DNA of 64,000 nt from the NCBI GenBank assembly GCA_019090795.1, contig JAHRVG010000004.1, positions 1 to 64,000 of the forward strand. Reading direction: 5' to 3'. Shown piece by piece: positions 1 to 8,081 of the stretch. The notes under the pieces are model-generated. The model was not told the origin of the DNA and searched no databases. It was given only the letters and a program-made list of their open reading frames with translations. This stretch comes from Paracoccaceae bacterium (GTDB lineage Bacteria > Pseudomonadota > Alphaproteobacteria > Rhodobacterales > Rhodobacteraceae). The first letter of the stretch is position 1. Each line of letters starts with the position of its first letter. Made by a program: the position numbers and the translations under genes.

Positions 1-1
1 A

Positions 2-1326
2 ATTTCCGGTTTTATGACCGCAGCAATTGTGCTGATCGGCACCTCTCAGGTGAAACACTTGTTTGGGATCAATGCAAATGGGCGCGAATTGATCACAATG
101 ACCAGCTCGCTATGGGAAAACATCGGTCAGACCAACCTGATTACACTCGCTATTGGCGCTTGGGCAATCGGGTTTTTAACTTGGGCACGCAAGGGATTAA
201 AACCAGCCTTGTTGCGCCTTGGTCTGTCAACAAAAATGGTAACAGTGCTGTCCAAAACCGGCCCTCTCATTGTGGTCGCCGTTACAACCTTTGTGGCGTG
301 GGTTTTCCAGCTGGAAAAGTTGGCGTCTCTCTTGTCGGCTCGTTACCCAGTGGCTTTCCACCCCTGACAATTCCCAGTTTTGATTTGGAGTTGTGGGGAA
401 GTCTTTTCGTCTCGGCCTTTCTGATCTCAATGATCGGTTTTGTCGAATCTGTCTCCGTTGCCCAGACACTTGCCGCACGCAAGCGTCAGCGCATTGTGCC
501 GGATCAAGAACTGGTCGGGCTGGGTGCAGCCAACATTGCTGCTGCCATTTCCGGGGGCTATCCAGTAACAGGCGGGCTTTCGCGTTCTGTTGTGAACTAT
601 GATTCCGGTGCGCAAACACCGGCAGCAGGCGCAATGACCGCAATCGGCATCCTGTTCGCGGCTTTGTTCCTGACTCCGCTCCTTTACTTTTTACCCAAAG
701 CAACGCTTGCCGCGATTATCGTTGTAGCCGTTCTCTCCTTGCTCGATTTTTCGACCCTGCGCAAAACCTGGTCCTATTCCAAACCCGATTTCATAGCCGT
801 AACTGTGACCATCCTGATAACTTTGGGATTTGGTGTGAAGGTCGGGGTTACAACCGGTGTTGTGCTCTCAATTGTGCTGTATCTTTATCGCACCTCGCGG
901 CCACATGTGGCCGAGGTTGGACGCGTTCCCGGAACCGAACATTTCCGCAATATCCACCGTCATTGCGTAGAAACCACGCCTGAAATCCTGTCCATTCGCA
1001 TCGACGAAAGCCTGTATTTTGCCAACACACGATATCTCGAGGATTATATTCTGGATCGCGTAAACCGAAATGATGAACTGCGCCATGTAATCCTGATGTG
1101 CTCTGCGGTGAACGAAATCGACATGAGCGCGCTGGAATCGCTGGAGGCCATAAACTTGCGGCTTAAATCTCTCGGAATTAAATTGCATATGTCCGAAGTA
1201 AAAGGTCCGGTAACCGACCGGCTAGCACGCACCAATTTTCTGGACGAGATGACGGGAGAGGTTTTCCTGTCTCAGAACGACGCCTATTGTCGGTTAAAAA
1301 TTGATGGTCACAAACAAAGGCGATGA
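2..1326 (+). pseudogene. SulP-family anion transporter, 5' end outside window, frameshifted
   Basis: Inner-membrane anion transporter of the SulP family (sulfate, bicarbonate or related anions; the substrate cannot be read here). The frame enters from the left edge and is open to about 316, then the homology continues one frame over from about 319 (KVGVSLVGSLPSGFPP) to the stop at 1324-1326. The second part has the family signatures FVESVSVAQTLAA and GGYPVTGG, several hydrophobic helices and, from about 960, a cytoplasmic STAS domain. The frames meet at the A-run 315-318; one more A would restore a continuous LEKVGVSLVG. The first frame otherwise stops at 365-367. This is either a recent inactivation or a one-base sequence error. 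Its stop overlaps an in-frame ATG of the next gene at 1323. Confidence 0.85.
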
Positions 1327-1382
1327 TTCCGCGTTTGAATGTGCTAGATGTGCTGGATGAATTTCCAGCTTTGGACAGGACC

Positions 1383-2444
1383 ATGACCGCTTCGATCACA
1401 GCCAATGCCTGCTATGCACCCCTGTTTTCAGACCCGGAAATGGCGCGACTATTCCAAACGGAACTGACCCTGCAACGCATGTTGGAATACGAACTTACCC
1501 TGACAAAAGCGTTTGGAGAAATAGGGACTGTACCGTCTGATATTGCAACGGACGCCATCCAAAAGCTTTCAGGTTTTGCGCCGAACATCGACAAGATCGG
1601 GCGAGCAACGGCAATTGACGGCCTGCCGGTGCCAGAATTTATACGCCAGCTGAAGGCCCATGTTGGTGAAGAACTGGCTGGGGCCATTCACACTGGATCG
1701 ACAAGCCAAGACCTGATGGATACGGTTTTGGTTCTTGCCTTGAAAGACCTTTCAGATCTGTTGCAAGTGCGCATTGAGGGTCTGATATCGACATTAACTA
1801 TCTTACGCAACACTATGGGTAATAATGATTTAATTGGAAGAACTCGAATGCAGGCGGCCTTACCTGTAACTGTCTTTGATCGCGTAACCCTTTGGCTTGA
1901 TCCCCTTGAGAGGCACCTCGAACGGCTAACCGAACTGCGCCCGCGAGTTGAGTTATTACAACTGGGTGGGCCTGTTGGAACCCGCGCGTCTTTTCACGGA
2001 AAAGGTGATGAAATTGCGACCCGGTTGTCGCAACACTTCGGGTTGGGCAACCCTAAAAAAGCATGGCACGCGATGCGCGATGGCATTGTAGAATATGCTG
2101 GCTGGCTATCACTGGTAACTGGAAGTTTGGGGAAAATGGGTCAGGATGTTTGCCTGATGGCGCAGCAGGGTATTGATGAAATCACCCTGTCAGGTGGTGG
2201 CAAAAGTTCTGCCATGCCCCATAAACAAAACCCTATTCTGGCCGAAACACTGGTGACATTTGCCCGCTTTAATTCGGTTCTGATTGGCGGGATGCATCAG
2301 ACCTCGATCCATGAGCAGGAACGCTCTGGCACAGCTTGGGCGCTGGAATGGATGTGTCTGCCGCAAATGGCAGAAACCACCGGCAAATCACTCGAACTGG
2401 CCTTGCAGATGGTTGACCAGATCGAGTCTATCGGGAGAGGTTAA
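1383..2444 (+). CDS. pcaB: 3-carboxy-cis,cis-muconate cycloisomerase
   Basis: Converts 3-carboxy-cis,cis-muconate, the product of protocatechuate 3,4-dioxygenase, to 4-carboxymuconolactone. It belongs to the fumarase/aspartase superfamily: the flexible catalytic loop signature SSAMPHKQNP is present near residue 270, with the conserved TGSTSQDLMDT segment near residue 95. About 353 residues, the short alphaproteobacterial form that lacks the C-terminal domain of the roughly 450-residue Pseudomonas enzyme. An upstream ATG at 1323 overlaps the sulP stop; I prefer 1383 because family members start near MTAS and AGGA precedes it, but the choice is uncertain. The gene faces the rest of the pca operon and its last 17 bases overlap the end of the DUF849 gene. 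Confidence 0.9.
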   Translation: MTASITANACYAPLFSDPEMARLFQTELTLQRMLEYELTLTKAFGEIGTVPSDIATDAIQKLSGFAPNIDKIGRATAIDGLPVPEFIRQLKAHVGEELAGAIHTGSTSQDLMDTVLVLALKDLSDLLQVRIEGLISTLTILRNTMGNNDLIGRTRMQAALPVTVFDRVTLWLDPLERHLERLTELRPRVELLQLGGPVGTRASFHGKGDEIATRLSQHFGLGNPKKAWHAMRDGIVEYAGWLSLVTGSLGKMGQDVCLMAQQGIDEITLSGGGKSSAMPHKQNPILAETLVTFARFNSVLIGGMHQTSIHEQERSGTAWALEWMCLPQMAETTGKSLELALQMVDQIESIGRG

Positions 2445-3255
2445 GGATTTCTCGTGCTTGCTGCCATGTTGCAACGGGGCGTTCATATTTCTCGCATAAT
2501 TCTGCTGCCAGGACCACAAGTGCTGCATTGGATGGTGCCAGCTTGTCGCGATCAAGCCGCACGTTATCCTCAAGCCCGGTTCGCGTGTGACCCCCCGCTG
2601 CAATACTCCATTCGTTCACTTCCAACTGATGCCTGCCTATCCCCGCAGCACACCATTCCGCGTTCGGCGCAAGGCGCTGCATGGTTTTAACGTAATAGTC
2701 AAAAACATCCTTATCCGCAGGCATTGCGTTTTTCACACCCATGACAAATTGTACATATAGCTCGCCGGGCAACCTGCCATCCTTCTGCATGGCCACAGCC
2801 TGATGAATATGGGAAAGATCAAATGCTTCGATTTCCGGTTTAACGTTGTATGTGCGCATTTCACCGGCCAACCAATCCACCAGTGCAGGCGGATTTTCAT
2901 AAACGCGGGTCGGGAAATTATTCGACCCAACCGTAAGGGATGCCATATCAGGTTCCAGAGGCAGCATTCCGCCGCGCTCATCCCCGGCACCCGAACGACC
3001 GCCAGTTGAAAACTGGATAATCATGCCTGGGCAGTGCTTTTTCAAACCCTCTTGCAGGGCCGCAAACTTATCCGGATCGGATGTCGTGGACCCATCCGCA
3101 TTGCGCACATGACAATGGGCAATACTGGCCCCTGCTTCAAACGAGGCTTGCGTGCTTTCAATCTGTTCATTGATTGAAATCGGCACTGCTGAATTATCGG
3201 CTTTGGTTGGAACAGAACCAGTGATCGCGACGCAAATGATGCAAGGTTTGGTCAT
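2428..3255 (-). CDS. Beta-keto acid cleavage enzyme (BKACE/DUF849, Kce-like)
   Basis: A 275-residue DUF849 protein. The family condenses a beta-keto acid with acetyl-CoA and splits it into acetoacetate and a new acyl-CoA; the founding member is 3-keto-5-aminohexanoate cleavage enzyme. Seen here: N-terminal CIICVAITGSVPTK, the metal/substrate segment GASIAHCHVRN, the QFSTGGRSG loop, and VGIEDN-like GLEDNVRLDRDKLAPSNAALV near the C-terminus. It lies last in the pobA-pcaDCHG transcription unit, 9 bases after pcaG. Inference: it cleaves 3-oxoadipate to succinyl-CoA and acetoacetate, doing the job of PcaIJ and PcaF, neither of which is in the window. Confidence 0.85.
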   Translation of the reverse strand: MTKPCIICVAITGSVPTKADNSAVPISINEQIESTQASFEAGASIAHCHVRNADGSTTSDPDKFAALQEGLKKHCPGMIIQFSTGGRSGAGDERGGMLPLEPDMASLTVGSNNFPTRVYENPPALVDWLAGEMRTYNVKPEIEAFDLSHIHQAVAMQKDGRLPGELYVQFVMGVKNAMPADKDVFDYYVKTMQRLAPNAEWCAAGIGRHQLEVNEWSIAAGGHTRTGLEDNVRLDRDKLAPSNAALVVLAAELCEKYERPVATWQQAREILNLSR

Positions 3256-3264
3256 TAGAGGCCT

Positions 3265-3885
3265 TTAGATATCAAAGAAAACGGTTTCACCGTCACCCTG
3301 AAGAGTTATGTCAAACTTGTAAACCACGCCAGTATCGGTTTCCTGACGAGTTGCGATTAAAGTTTCTCGGCGATGCTCTTGCTCCACCAGATTGATCACG
3401 GGATCAGCTGCGTTCAAGGCTTGTTCGTCGGAAAAATACAACCGCGTGTTCAGGCCCACATTGATACCCCGTGCCACAACCCAAAGGTTAATATGCGGTG
3501 CCATCAACGCGCCGGAACGCCCGGCAACAGGCCCCGGTTTCACCGTATCAAACCCCCAAAGGCCGGTGGCGAAATCGGTAATCACCCGCCCCCAACCACG
3601 AAACCCTTCTTCGACATCGCCCTGACTTTCCGGATGTGCATACACACCCGCCGCATTGGCTTGCCACGCTTCCAGCAAAACGTCCTTGACCGGCGCGCCG
3701 GTGCCATCAATAACAACACCCTCAACCCGAATGCGTTCGCCCTTGGCGTTGGGTCCGGCAATATCCCAGCCCAGTTCTTGCCCATAAATATCAAAACCAG
3801 CAGCCCCAGGGGCCAATCCTATATGCACATAGGGGCCAGCAGTTTGAGAGGGGGTTTCTTTGAGGTAGTGTAGAGATTGTGGCAT
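3265..3885 (-). CDS. pcaG: Protocatechuate 3,4-dioxygenase alpha subunit
   Basis: Alpha subunit of the non-haem Fe(III) intradiol dioxygenase that cleaves protocatechuate to 3-carboxy-cis,cis-muconate. 206 residues. The start MPQSLHYLKETPSQTAGPY is typical of PcaG; the intradiol fold is seen in VLLEAWQANAAGVYAHP and in MAPHINLWVVARGI. The alpha subunit does not carry the iron ligands. It follows pcaH with a 3-base gap, so the two subunits are co-translated. Confidence 0.95.
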   Translation of the reverse strand: MPQSLHYLKETPSQTAGPYVHIGLAPGAAGFDIYGQELGWDIAGPNAKGERIRVEGVVIDGTGAPVKDVLLEAWQANAAGVYAHPESQGDVEEGFRGWGRVITDFATGLWGFDTVKPGPVAGRSGALMAPHINLWVVARGINVGLNTRLYFSDEQALNAADPVINLVEQEHRRETLIATRQETDTGVVYKFDITLQGDGETVFFDI

Positions 3886-3888
3886 GGC

Positions 3889-4614
3889 TTAATTCCCCTC
3901 CAAACGGTTTTCAAACAATGTAGATCGACGCCCACGCAGGATGATGTCAAACTTGTAAGCAATTGAATCGAATGGAATTGTAGCGTTCATATCAAGCACA
4001 GCGACCAACTGTTCAATTGCATTCGGGTCTGGGATCGTATTGACGATAGGGCATTGCTTGATCAGGGGATCACCCTCAAAATACAGCTGCGTTATCAGGC
4101 GCTGAACAAAGCCGGAGCCGAACACAGAAATGTGGATATGTGCGGGTCGCCAATTATTCACCCAGTTGCGCCATGGATAGGCGCCCGGTTTCACTGTCCG
4201 GAAAAAGTAATAGCCGTTTTCGTCAGTAATTGTGCGACCACAACCACCGAAATTCGGGTCAATCGCCGCAAGATAAGTGTCTTTCTTGTGCCGATATCGC
4301 CCCCCGGCATTTGCTTGCCAGATCTCTACCAGCGTACCGGGAACAGGGCGTGCGTTTTCGTCCAACACCCGCCCGTGAATAATAATTCGTTCTCCAATTG
4401 GGTCACTGTCTTTGGCATAATTCTGGATCAGATCATTGTCTATCGCATCTACATCATTGTGGCCAAACACTGGTCCGGTAATCTCTGAAACCGTATTTTC
4501 CAGTGAAATCATTGCATAACGGGGCGATCTTGTGACGCTGGTTTTATAATCTTTGCTGTACGCAGGCGGCTGCCATTCGCGATCGCGCTGATAGTATTCT
4601 GCTGGCTTGTTCAT
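3889..4614 (-). CDS. pcaH: Protocatechuate 3,4-dioxygenase beta subunit
   Basis: Catalytic beta subunit of protocatechuate 3,4-dioxygenase, 241 residues. The iron-binding elements are visible: [11 protein letters not shown] (first Tyr ligand region), [16 protein letters not shown] (second Tyr) and [14 protein letters not shown] (the two His ligands). The start at 4614 ([11 protein letters not shown]) is chosen because AGGAGG lies about 8 bases upstream; a longer frame reaching into pcaC lacks such a site. It begins one base after the pcaC stop. Confidence 0.95.
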   Translation of the reverse strand: MNKPAEYYQRDREWQPPAYSKDYKTSVTRSPRYAMISLENTVSEITGPVFGHNDVDAIDNDLIQNYAKDSDPIGERIIIHGRVLDENARPVPGTLVEIWQANAGGRYRHKKDTYLAAIDPNFGGCGRTITDENGYYFFRTVKPGAYPWRNWVNNWRPAHIHISVFGSGFVQRLITQLYFEGDPLIKQCPIVNTIPDPNAIEQLVAVLDMNATIPFDSIAYKFDIILRGRRSTLFENRLEGN

Positions 4615-4615
4615 G

Positions 4616-5014
4616 TTAGCGGCCTCCTGTTTGCGGAGCATTTTGCTCCATATCAGCATAGGTCTGTTTCGCCAGTTTTATTGCATGATTGGCGCGCGGA
4701 ACACCGGCATATATTGCCACATGTTGAAACGCCTCCAGAACATCTTGCTTGCTGGCCCCTGTGTTGGCGGTTGCGCGGATGTGCATCGGAATTTCCTCAA
4801 AGTTCCCCATCGCGGCCAAAAGCGCAAGGGTCAACATCGAGCGTTCCCGCTGGGTGATCCGGTCATTTGCCCAGATATTTCCCCAAGCGGTTTCCGTAAT
4901 CATCTGCTGAAACGGTTCGTCAAATGTGGATTTCTGCGCTTCGGTCTTGTTCACATGAGCGTCTCCCAGAACGGAGCGGCGAACCTGCATTCCCTTTTCA
5001 TAACGCTCAGACAT
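4616..5014 (-). CDS. pcaC: 4-carboxymuconolactone decarboxylase
   Basis: Decarboxylates 4-carboxymuconolactone to 3-oxoadipate enol-lactone. A 132-residue single-domain member of the CMD/AhpD fold, without the CxxC of peroxidase relatives. Typical segments: [31 protein letters not shown] and [18 protein letters not shown] are present in order (residues about 52-82 and 94-111). The start overlaps the end of pcaD by 8 bases. Confidence 0.95.
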   Translation of the reverse strand: MSERYEKGMQVRRSVLGDAHVNKTEAQKSTFDEPFQQMITETAWGNIWANDRITQRERSMLTLALLAAMGNFEEIPMHIRATANTGASKQDVLEAFQHVAIYAGVPRANHAIKLAKQTYADMEQNAPQTGGR

Positions 5015-5801
5015 GGCCGACCTCTTGCAGAAATTCCGTTACCACAGCGGCAAATTCATCCGGTTTCTCAACACAAGGTAAATGGCCCGCCTGCCGGATC
5101 AAATGAAACCTAGCACCCGCTATCAGCTCCACCGTTTCGCGCACCACATCGGGCGGGGTAGAGCCATCTTCAGAACCGGCAATTCCCAAAGTCGGCAAGC
5201 TCAGCCGCGCCGTACTGTCAAAAAGGTCAGTTTCGGAAATAGCTGCGGAACAGCCGCAATAGCCATTGCGTGGCGTGCGGCACAGCATATTGCGCCAACC
5301 CTCCAGTTCAGTTTTATTTTCGCTCCGGAACTGCGATGAAAACCAACGCTCCAAAATTGGTTCAGCCAACGCACTTACCCCCCCGGCGCGCACTGCGGCT
5401 GTCCGCTCTTGCCACATTTCCACAGTGCCAATTTTGGCTGCAGTGTTTGACAACACCATCGCCCGCAGCAAATCCGGCCTTTCGGCCGCCAGCCCTTGCG
5501 CAATCATGCCGCCAATAGACAGGCCAACGAAAACACAATTGCGGATCTGCAAATGATCCAGCAAGGCAGCTACATCACCAACCAGATCACCCATAAAGTA
5601 ATCCCCTTCAGGACAAGACGTCAGCCCATGACCACGCATATCATAGCGGATGATACGTAGACCTTTAGGCAGCAGCGGCACTATCTGATCCCACAGGCGA
5701 AAATCTGTCCCGAGCGAATTGGAAAACACAATAGGCGTACCGCTTGGGTCACCCTGATCCGAAATATGCATCGTAATGCCGTTTAGCCCTATCATTTGCA
5801 T
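5007..5801 (-). CDS. pcaD: 3-oxoadipate enol-lactonase
   Basis: Alpha/beta hydrolase of 264 residues that opens 3-oxoadipate enol-lactone to 3-oxoadipate. The nucleophile elbow GLSIGG (Ser near residue 97), the oxyanion region NSLGTDFRLWD, the Asp in GSEDGSTP and the catalytic His in QAGHLPCVEKP are all visible. The ATG shares one base with the pobA stop (TGATG), consistent with translational coupling. A second ATG two codons in is possible. Confidence 0.93.
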   Translation of the reverse strand: MQMIGLNGITMHISDQGDPSGTPIVFSNSLGTDFRLWDQIVPLLPKGLRIIRYDMRGHGLTSCPEGDYFMGDLVGDVAALLDHLQIRNCVFVGLSIGGMIAQGLAAERPDLLRAMVLSNTAAKIGTVEMWQERTAAVRAGGVSALAEPILERWFSSQFRSENKTELEGWRNMLCRTPRNGYCGCSAAISETDLFDSTARLSLPTLGIAGSEDGSTPPDVVRETVELIAGARFHLIRQAGHLPCVEKPDEFAAVVTEFLQEVGHV

Positions 5802-6970
5802 CAGTACGGTAACCCCACATAATTTTGTGCCATCACGGTTTGTGCGGCCTCGTTTTCTCTTAGAAATTCCAGATCGGCACGCTGCATCTTCAAATCAAAC
5901 TCTGATTGATCTGGAAAGCGATGCAACAAGTTGGTCATCCACCAGCTAAACCGCTCAGCCTTCCAAATCCGCGCCAATGCTTTTTCAGAGTATTGATCAA
6001 GGCCACGACTATCACGATCCCGGTAGTATTGCGCCAGCCCCTGATAAAGATAGTGAATGTCAGAGGCTGCAGTGTTCAAGCCTTTGGCCCCAGTCGGGGG
6101 CACAATATGGGCTGCATCGCCACATAAGAAAAGGGATCCCCAGCGCATTGGCTCGGTCACAAAAGAACGCAATGGTGCGATGGATTTTTCAATTGATGGA
6201 CCTGTTACCAAACCATCCGCCACCGATTCTGGCACCCGGCGCTTCAGTTCCTCCCAGAAACGGTGATCGGACCAATCTTCGGGGCTGTCAGCCAGCGAAC
6301 ATTGCACATAATAGCGGGACAGGTTTGCATTGCGCATGGAACACAGGGCAAATCCGCGATCCGAGCTGGAGTAGATCAGCTCTTCGTGCACAGGTGGCGT
6401 TTCGGATAACACCCCGAGCCACCCGAAAGGATAAGCCTTTTCGTAATCGCGGCGCACTTCGGCGGGAATGGTTTGACGGCTAACACCGTGGAAACCATCG
6501 CAACCGACAATAAAATCGCAATCAATCCGCTGGCTGTTTCCGGCAACGCGGTAGGTTACATTTGGCGCATTGTTATTGGCGTCATTAATCGCCACATCCT
6601 GAACATTAAAAACCACCTTGCCGTCCATCGCCTCGCGCGCATCATAGAGATCGCGGGTCACTTCGGTTTGGCCATAAACCACCACATGGCTGCCAGTGTG
6701 TTGTTTGAAATTGATACCAAACTGCGAATTCCCATAAGCGATGACAGCACCGTCGTGATCAAAGCTCTCCGCGTCCATCCGCTTGGAAACGCCTGCCTCT
6801 CGCATCAGGTTTACAAACCCGACCTCAAGAATACCCGCCCGGATACGCCCCAGAACATATTTGCGGGTTTTGCGTTCCAGCACAATCGTATCAATGCCTT
6901 TGCGATGCAAAAGCTGGGATAGCAACAGGCCAGAAGGCCCCCCACCAATAATCGCAACTTGCGTTCTCAT
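5801..6970 (-). CDS. pobA: 4-hydroxybenzoate 3-monooxygenase
   Basis: FAD- and NAD(P)H-dependent hydroxylase that turns 4-hydroxybenzoate into protocatechuate. 389 residues, the usual length. The N-terminal FAD-binding GGGPSGLLLSQLLHRKGID, the DG motif in FIVGCDGFHGVSRQTIP and the second FAD motif FLCGDAAHIVPPTGAKGLN are present. First gene of the leftward pobA-pcaD-pcaC-pcaH-pcaG-DUF849 unit, with AGGAGG about 8 bases before the ATG. It is divergent from pcaQ with a 90-base gap that holds an inverted repeat. Confidence 0.96.
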   Translation of the reverse strand: MRTQVAIIGGGPSGLLLSQLLHRKGIDTIVLERKTRKYVLGRIRAGILEVGFVNLMREAGVSKRMDAESFDHDGAVIAYGNSQFGINFKQHTGSHVVVYGQTEVTRDLYDAREAMDGKVVFNVQDVAINDANNNAPNVTYRVAGNSQRIDCDFIVGCDGFHGVSRQTIPAEVRRDYEKAYPFGWLGVLSETPPVHEELIYSSSDRGFALCSMRNANLSRYYVQCSLADSPEDWSDHRFWEELKRRVPESVADGLVTGPSIEKSIAPLRSFVTEPMRWGSLFLCGDAAHIVPPTGAKGLNTAASDIHYLYQGLAQYYRDRDSRGLDQYSEKALARIWKAERFSWWMTNLLHRFPDQSEFDLKMQRADLEFLRENEAAQTVMAQNYVGLPY

Positions 6971-6996
6971 GCTGGCATCCTCCTGATTAGAATGTT

Positions 6997-7030
6997 AATT
7001 GCTCATATTCGGCATGTAAAATGAGCATTT
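6997..7030. promoter_or_regulatory. Inverted repeat in the pobA-pcaQ intergenic region, probable LysR-type operator
   Basis: AATTGCTCAT (6997-7006) and ATGAGCATTT (7021-7030) form an inverted repeat with nine of ten positions matching and a 14-base spacer. It lies centrally in the 90-base gap between two divergent genes, where a LysR-type regulator usually binds. A TATAGT at 7037-7042 could be a -10 element for pcaQ. The published Sinorhizobium PcaQ motif (ATAACC-N4-GGTTAA) was not found, so this would be a different site. Inference, not proven. Confidence 0.55.
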
Positions 7031-7060
7031 AGACTTTATAGTTACCGAAAAAGGCAAGTT

Positions 7061-7984
7061 ATGGATAATCAGCGCATTAAGTTCCGGCATATCCAGTGTT
7101 TTGTGGAAATTGTACGGCAGGAAAGCCTGAAGAAGGCGGCGGAACGTTTGTTTCTGACCCAACCCGCAATATCCAAAACCCTGAAGGAGCTGGAGGAAAT
7201 CGTTGGGGCCGTATTGTTACACCGCAGCCGGGCCGGGATTCGCTTGTCACAACAAGGAGAAGTTTTCCACCATTTCGCCGAGATGAGTCTTGCGGCCCTG
7301 CAACAGGGCGTCGACGGGGTGGAACAGATCGGTAAATCAGGTAATGCTCGCCTCTTGGTGGGGGCTTTACCCAGCGTTGCCGCCGGCTTGATGCCGGTTG
7401 TCGCCAAGGAATTCGGCAAGCTGTCCCCGGCCACGACCTTGTGTATTTCCGATGGTCCTCACGGCTATTTAATTGACCGGTTGCGACACGGAGAGTTGGC
7501 ATTGATTATTGGGCGGTTGGGTCCACCCCAGACCATGCAGGGGCTTTCCTTTACCCAGCTTTACAATGAACATGTAGTCTTCGTCGTGCGGCCGGGCCAT
7601 CCGATGAGTAAAACGGGAAATCTGGATGATCTGGCCGATTGGCCCATTGTTTACCCCCCTGAAAATGCCGCCATTCGGGCGTTGGTAGAACGCATTCTAA
7701 TCGCCAATGGCATAGGGGAATTGCCAAACCGGATCGAAACAGTATCCGGAGCATTCGGGCGGGTTTATACCCGCGATTCCGACGCCATCTGGATTATTTC
7801 TTATGGCGTTGTTGCCAACGAACTGGCCGAAGGACGGTTGGTTGCCTTGCCGGTAGACACCAGTATTACCAAAGGACCGGTCGGGTTGATGACCCGTCAA
7901 GATCACGAAAAAACGCCCGAAGAACGGTTGTTCCATTCAGCGCTTTCAAAGGCAATTGCACAGCTTGGCCTTACGTCCACCTAA
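7061..7984 (+). CDS. pcaQ: LysR-type regulator of protocatechuate catabolism
   Basis: A 307-residue LysR-type transcription factor. The winged helix-turn-helix occupies residues about 5-65 (ESLKKAAERLFLTQPAISK), followed by the periplasmic-binding-like effector domain. PcaQ family features include RIKFRHIQCFVEI and the ISDGPHGYLIDRLRHGELALIIGRL segment. In rhizobia PcaQ activates pcaDCHGB in response to pathway intermediates; here it is divergent from pobA, the first gene of the pathway unit. Confidence 0.92.
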   Translation: MDNQRIKFRHIQCFVEIVRQESLKKAAERLFLTQPAISKTLKELEEIVGAVLLHRSRAGIRLSQQGEVFHHFAEMSLAALQQGVDGVEQIGKSGNARLLVGALPSVAAGLMPVVAKEFGKLSPATTLCISDGPHGYLIDRLRHGELALIIGRLGPPQTMQGLSFTQLYNEHVVFVVRPGHPMSKTGNLDDLADWPIVYPPENAAIRALVERILIANGIGELPNRIETVSGAFGRVYTRDSDAIWIISYGVVANELAEGRLVALPVDTSITKGPVGLMTRQDHEKTPEERLFHSALSKAIAQLGLTST

Positions 7985-8038
7985 AGCAATTGGAATTACG
8001 CCTAAATCACCCAGTGTTGCCGGATACTAAAAACAACT

Positions 8039-8080
8039 GCATTTCGATTCAGTGCGTGACTCAAGATTAAATCGAAACGC
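8039..8080. repeat. Intergenic imperfect palindrome
   Basis: GCATTTCGATT (8039-8049) and AATCGAAACGC (8070-8080) can pair over 11 bases with one mismatch. It lies between the converging pcaQ and glutamine-synthetase-like genes. It resembles the hairpin at 55021-55051 (shared GCATTTCGA), and may act as a terminator stem or be a small dispersed repeat. There is no T-run. Confidence 0.4.
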
Positions 8081-8081
8081 T

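Noticed and set aside
6971-7060. Classical PcaQ site ATAACC-N4-GGTTAA
   Set aside because: Not present; the inverted repeat at 6997-7030 is reported instead.
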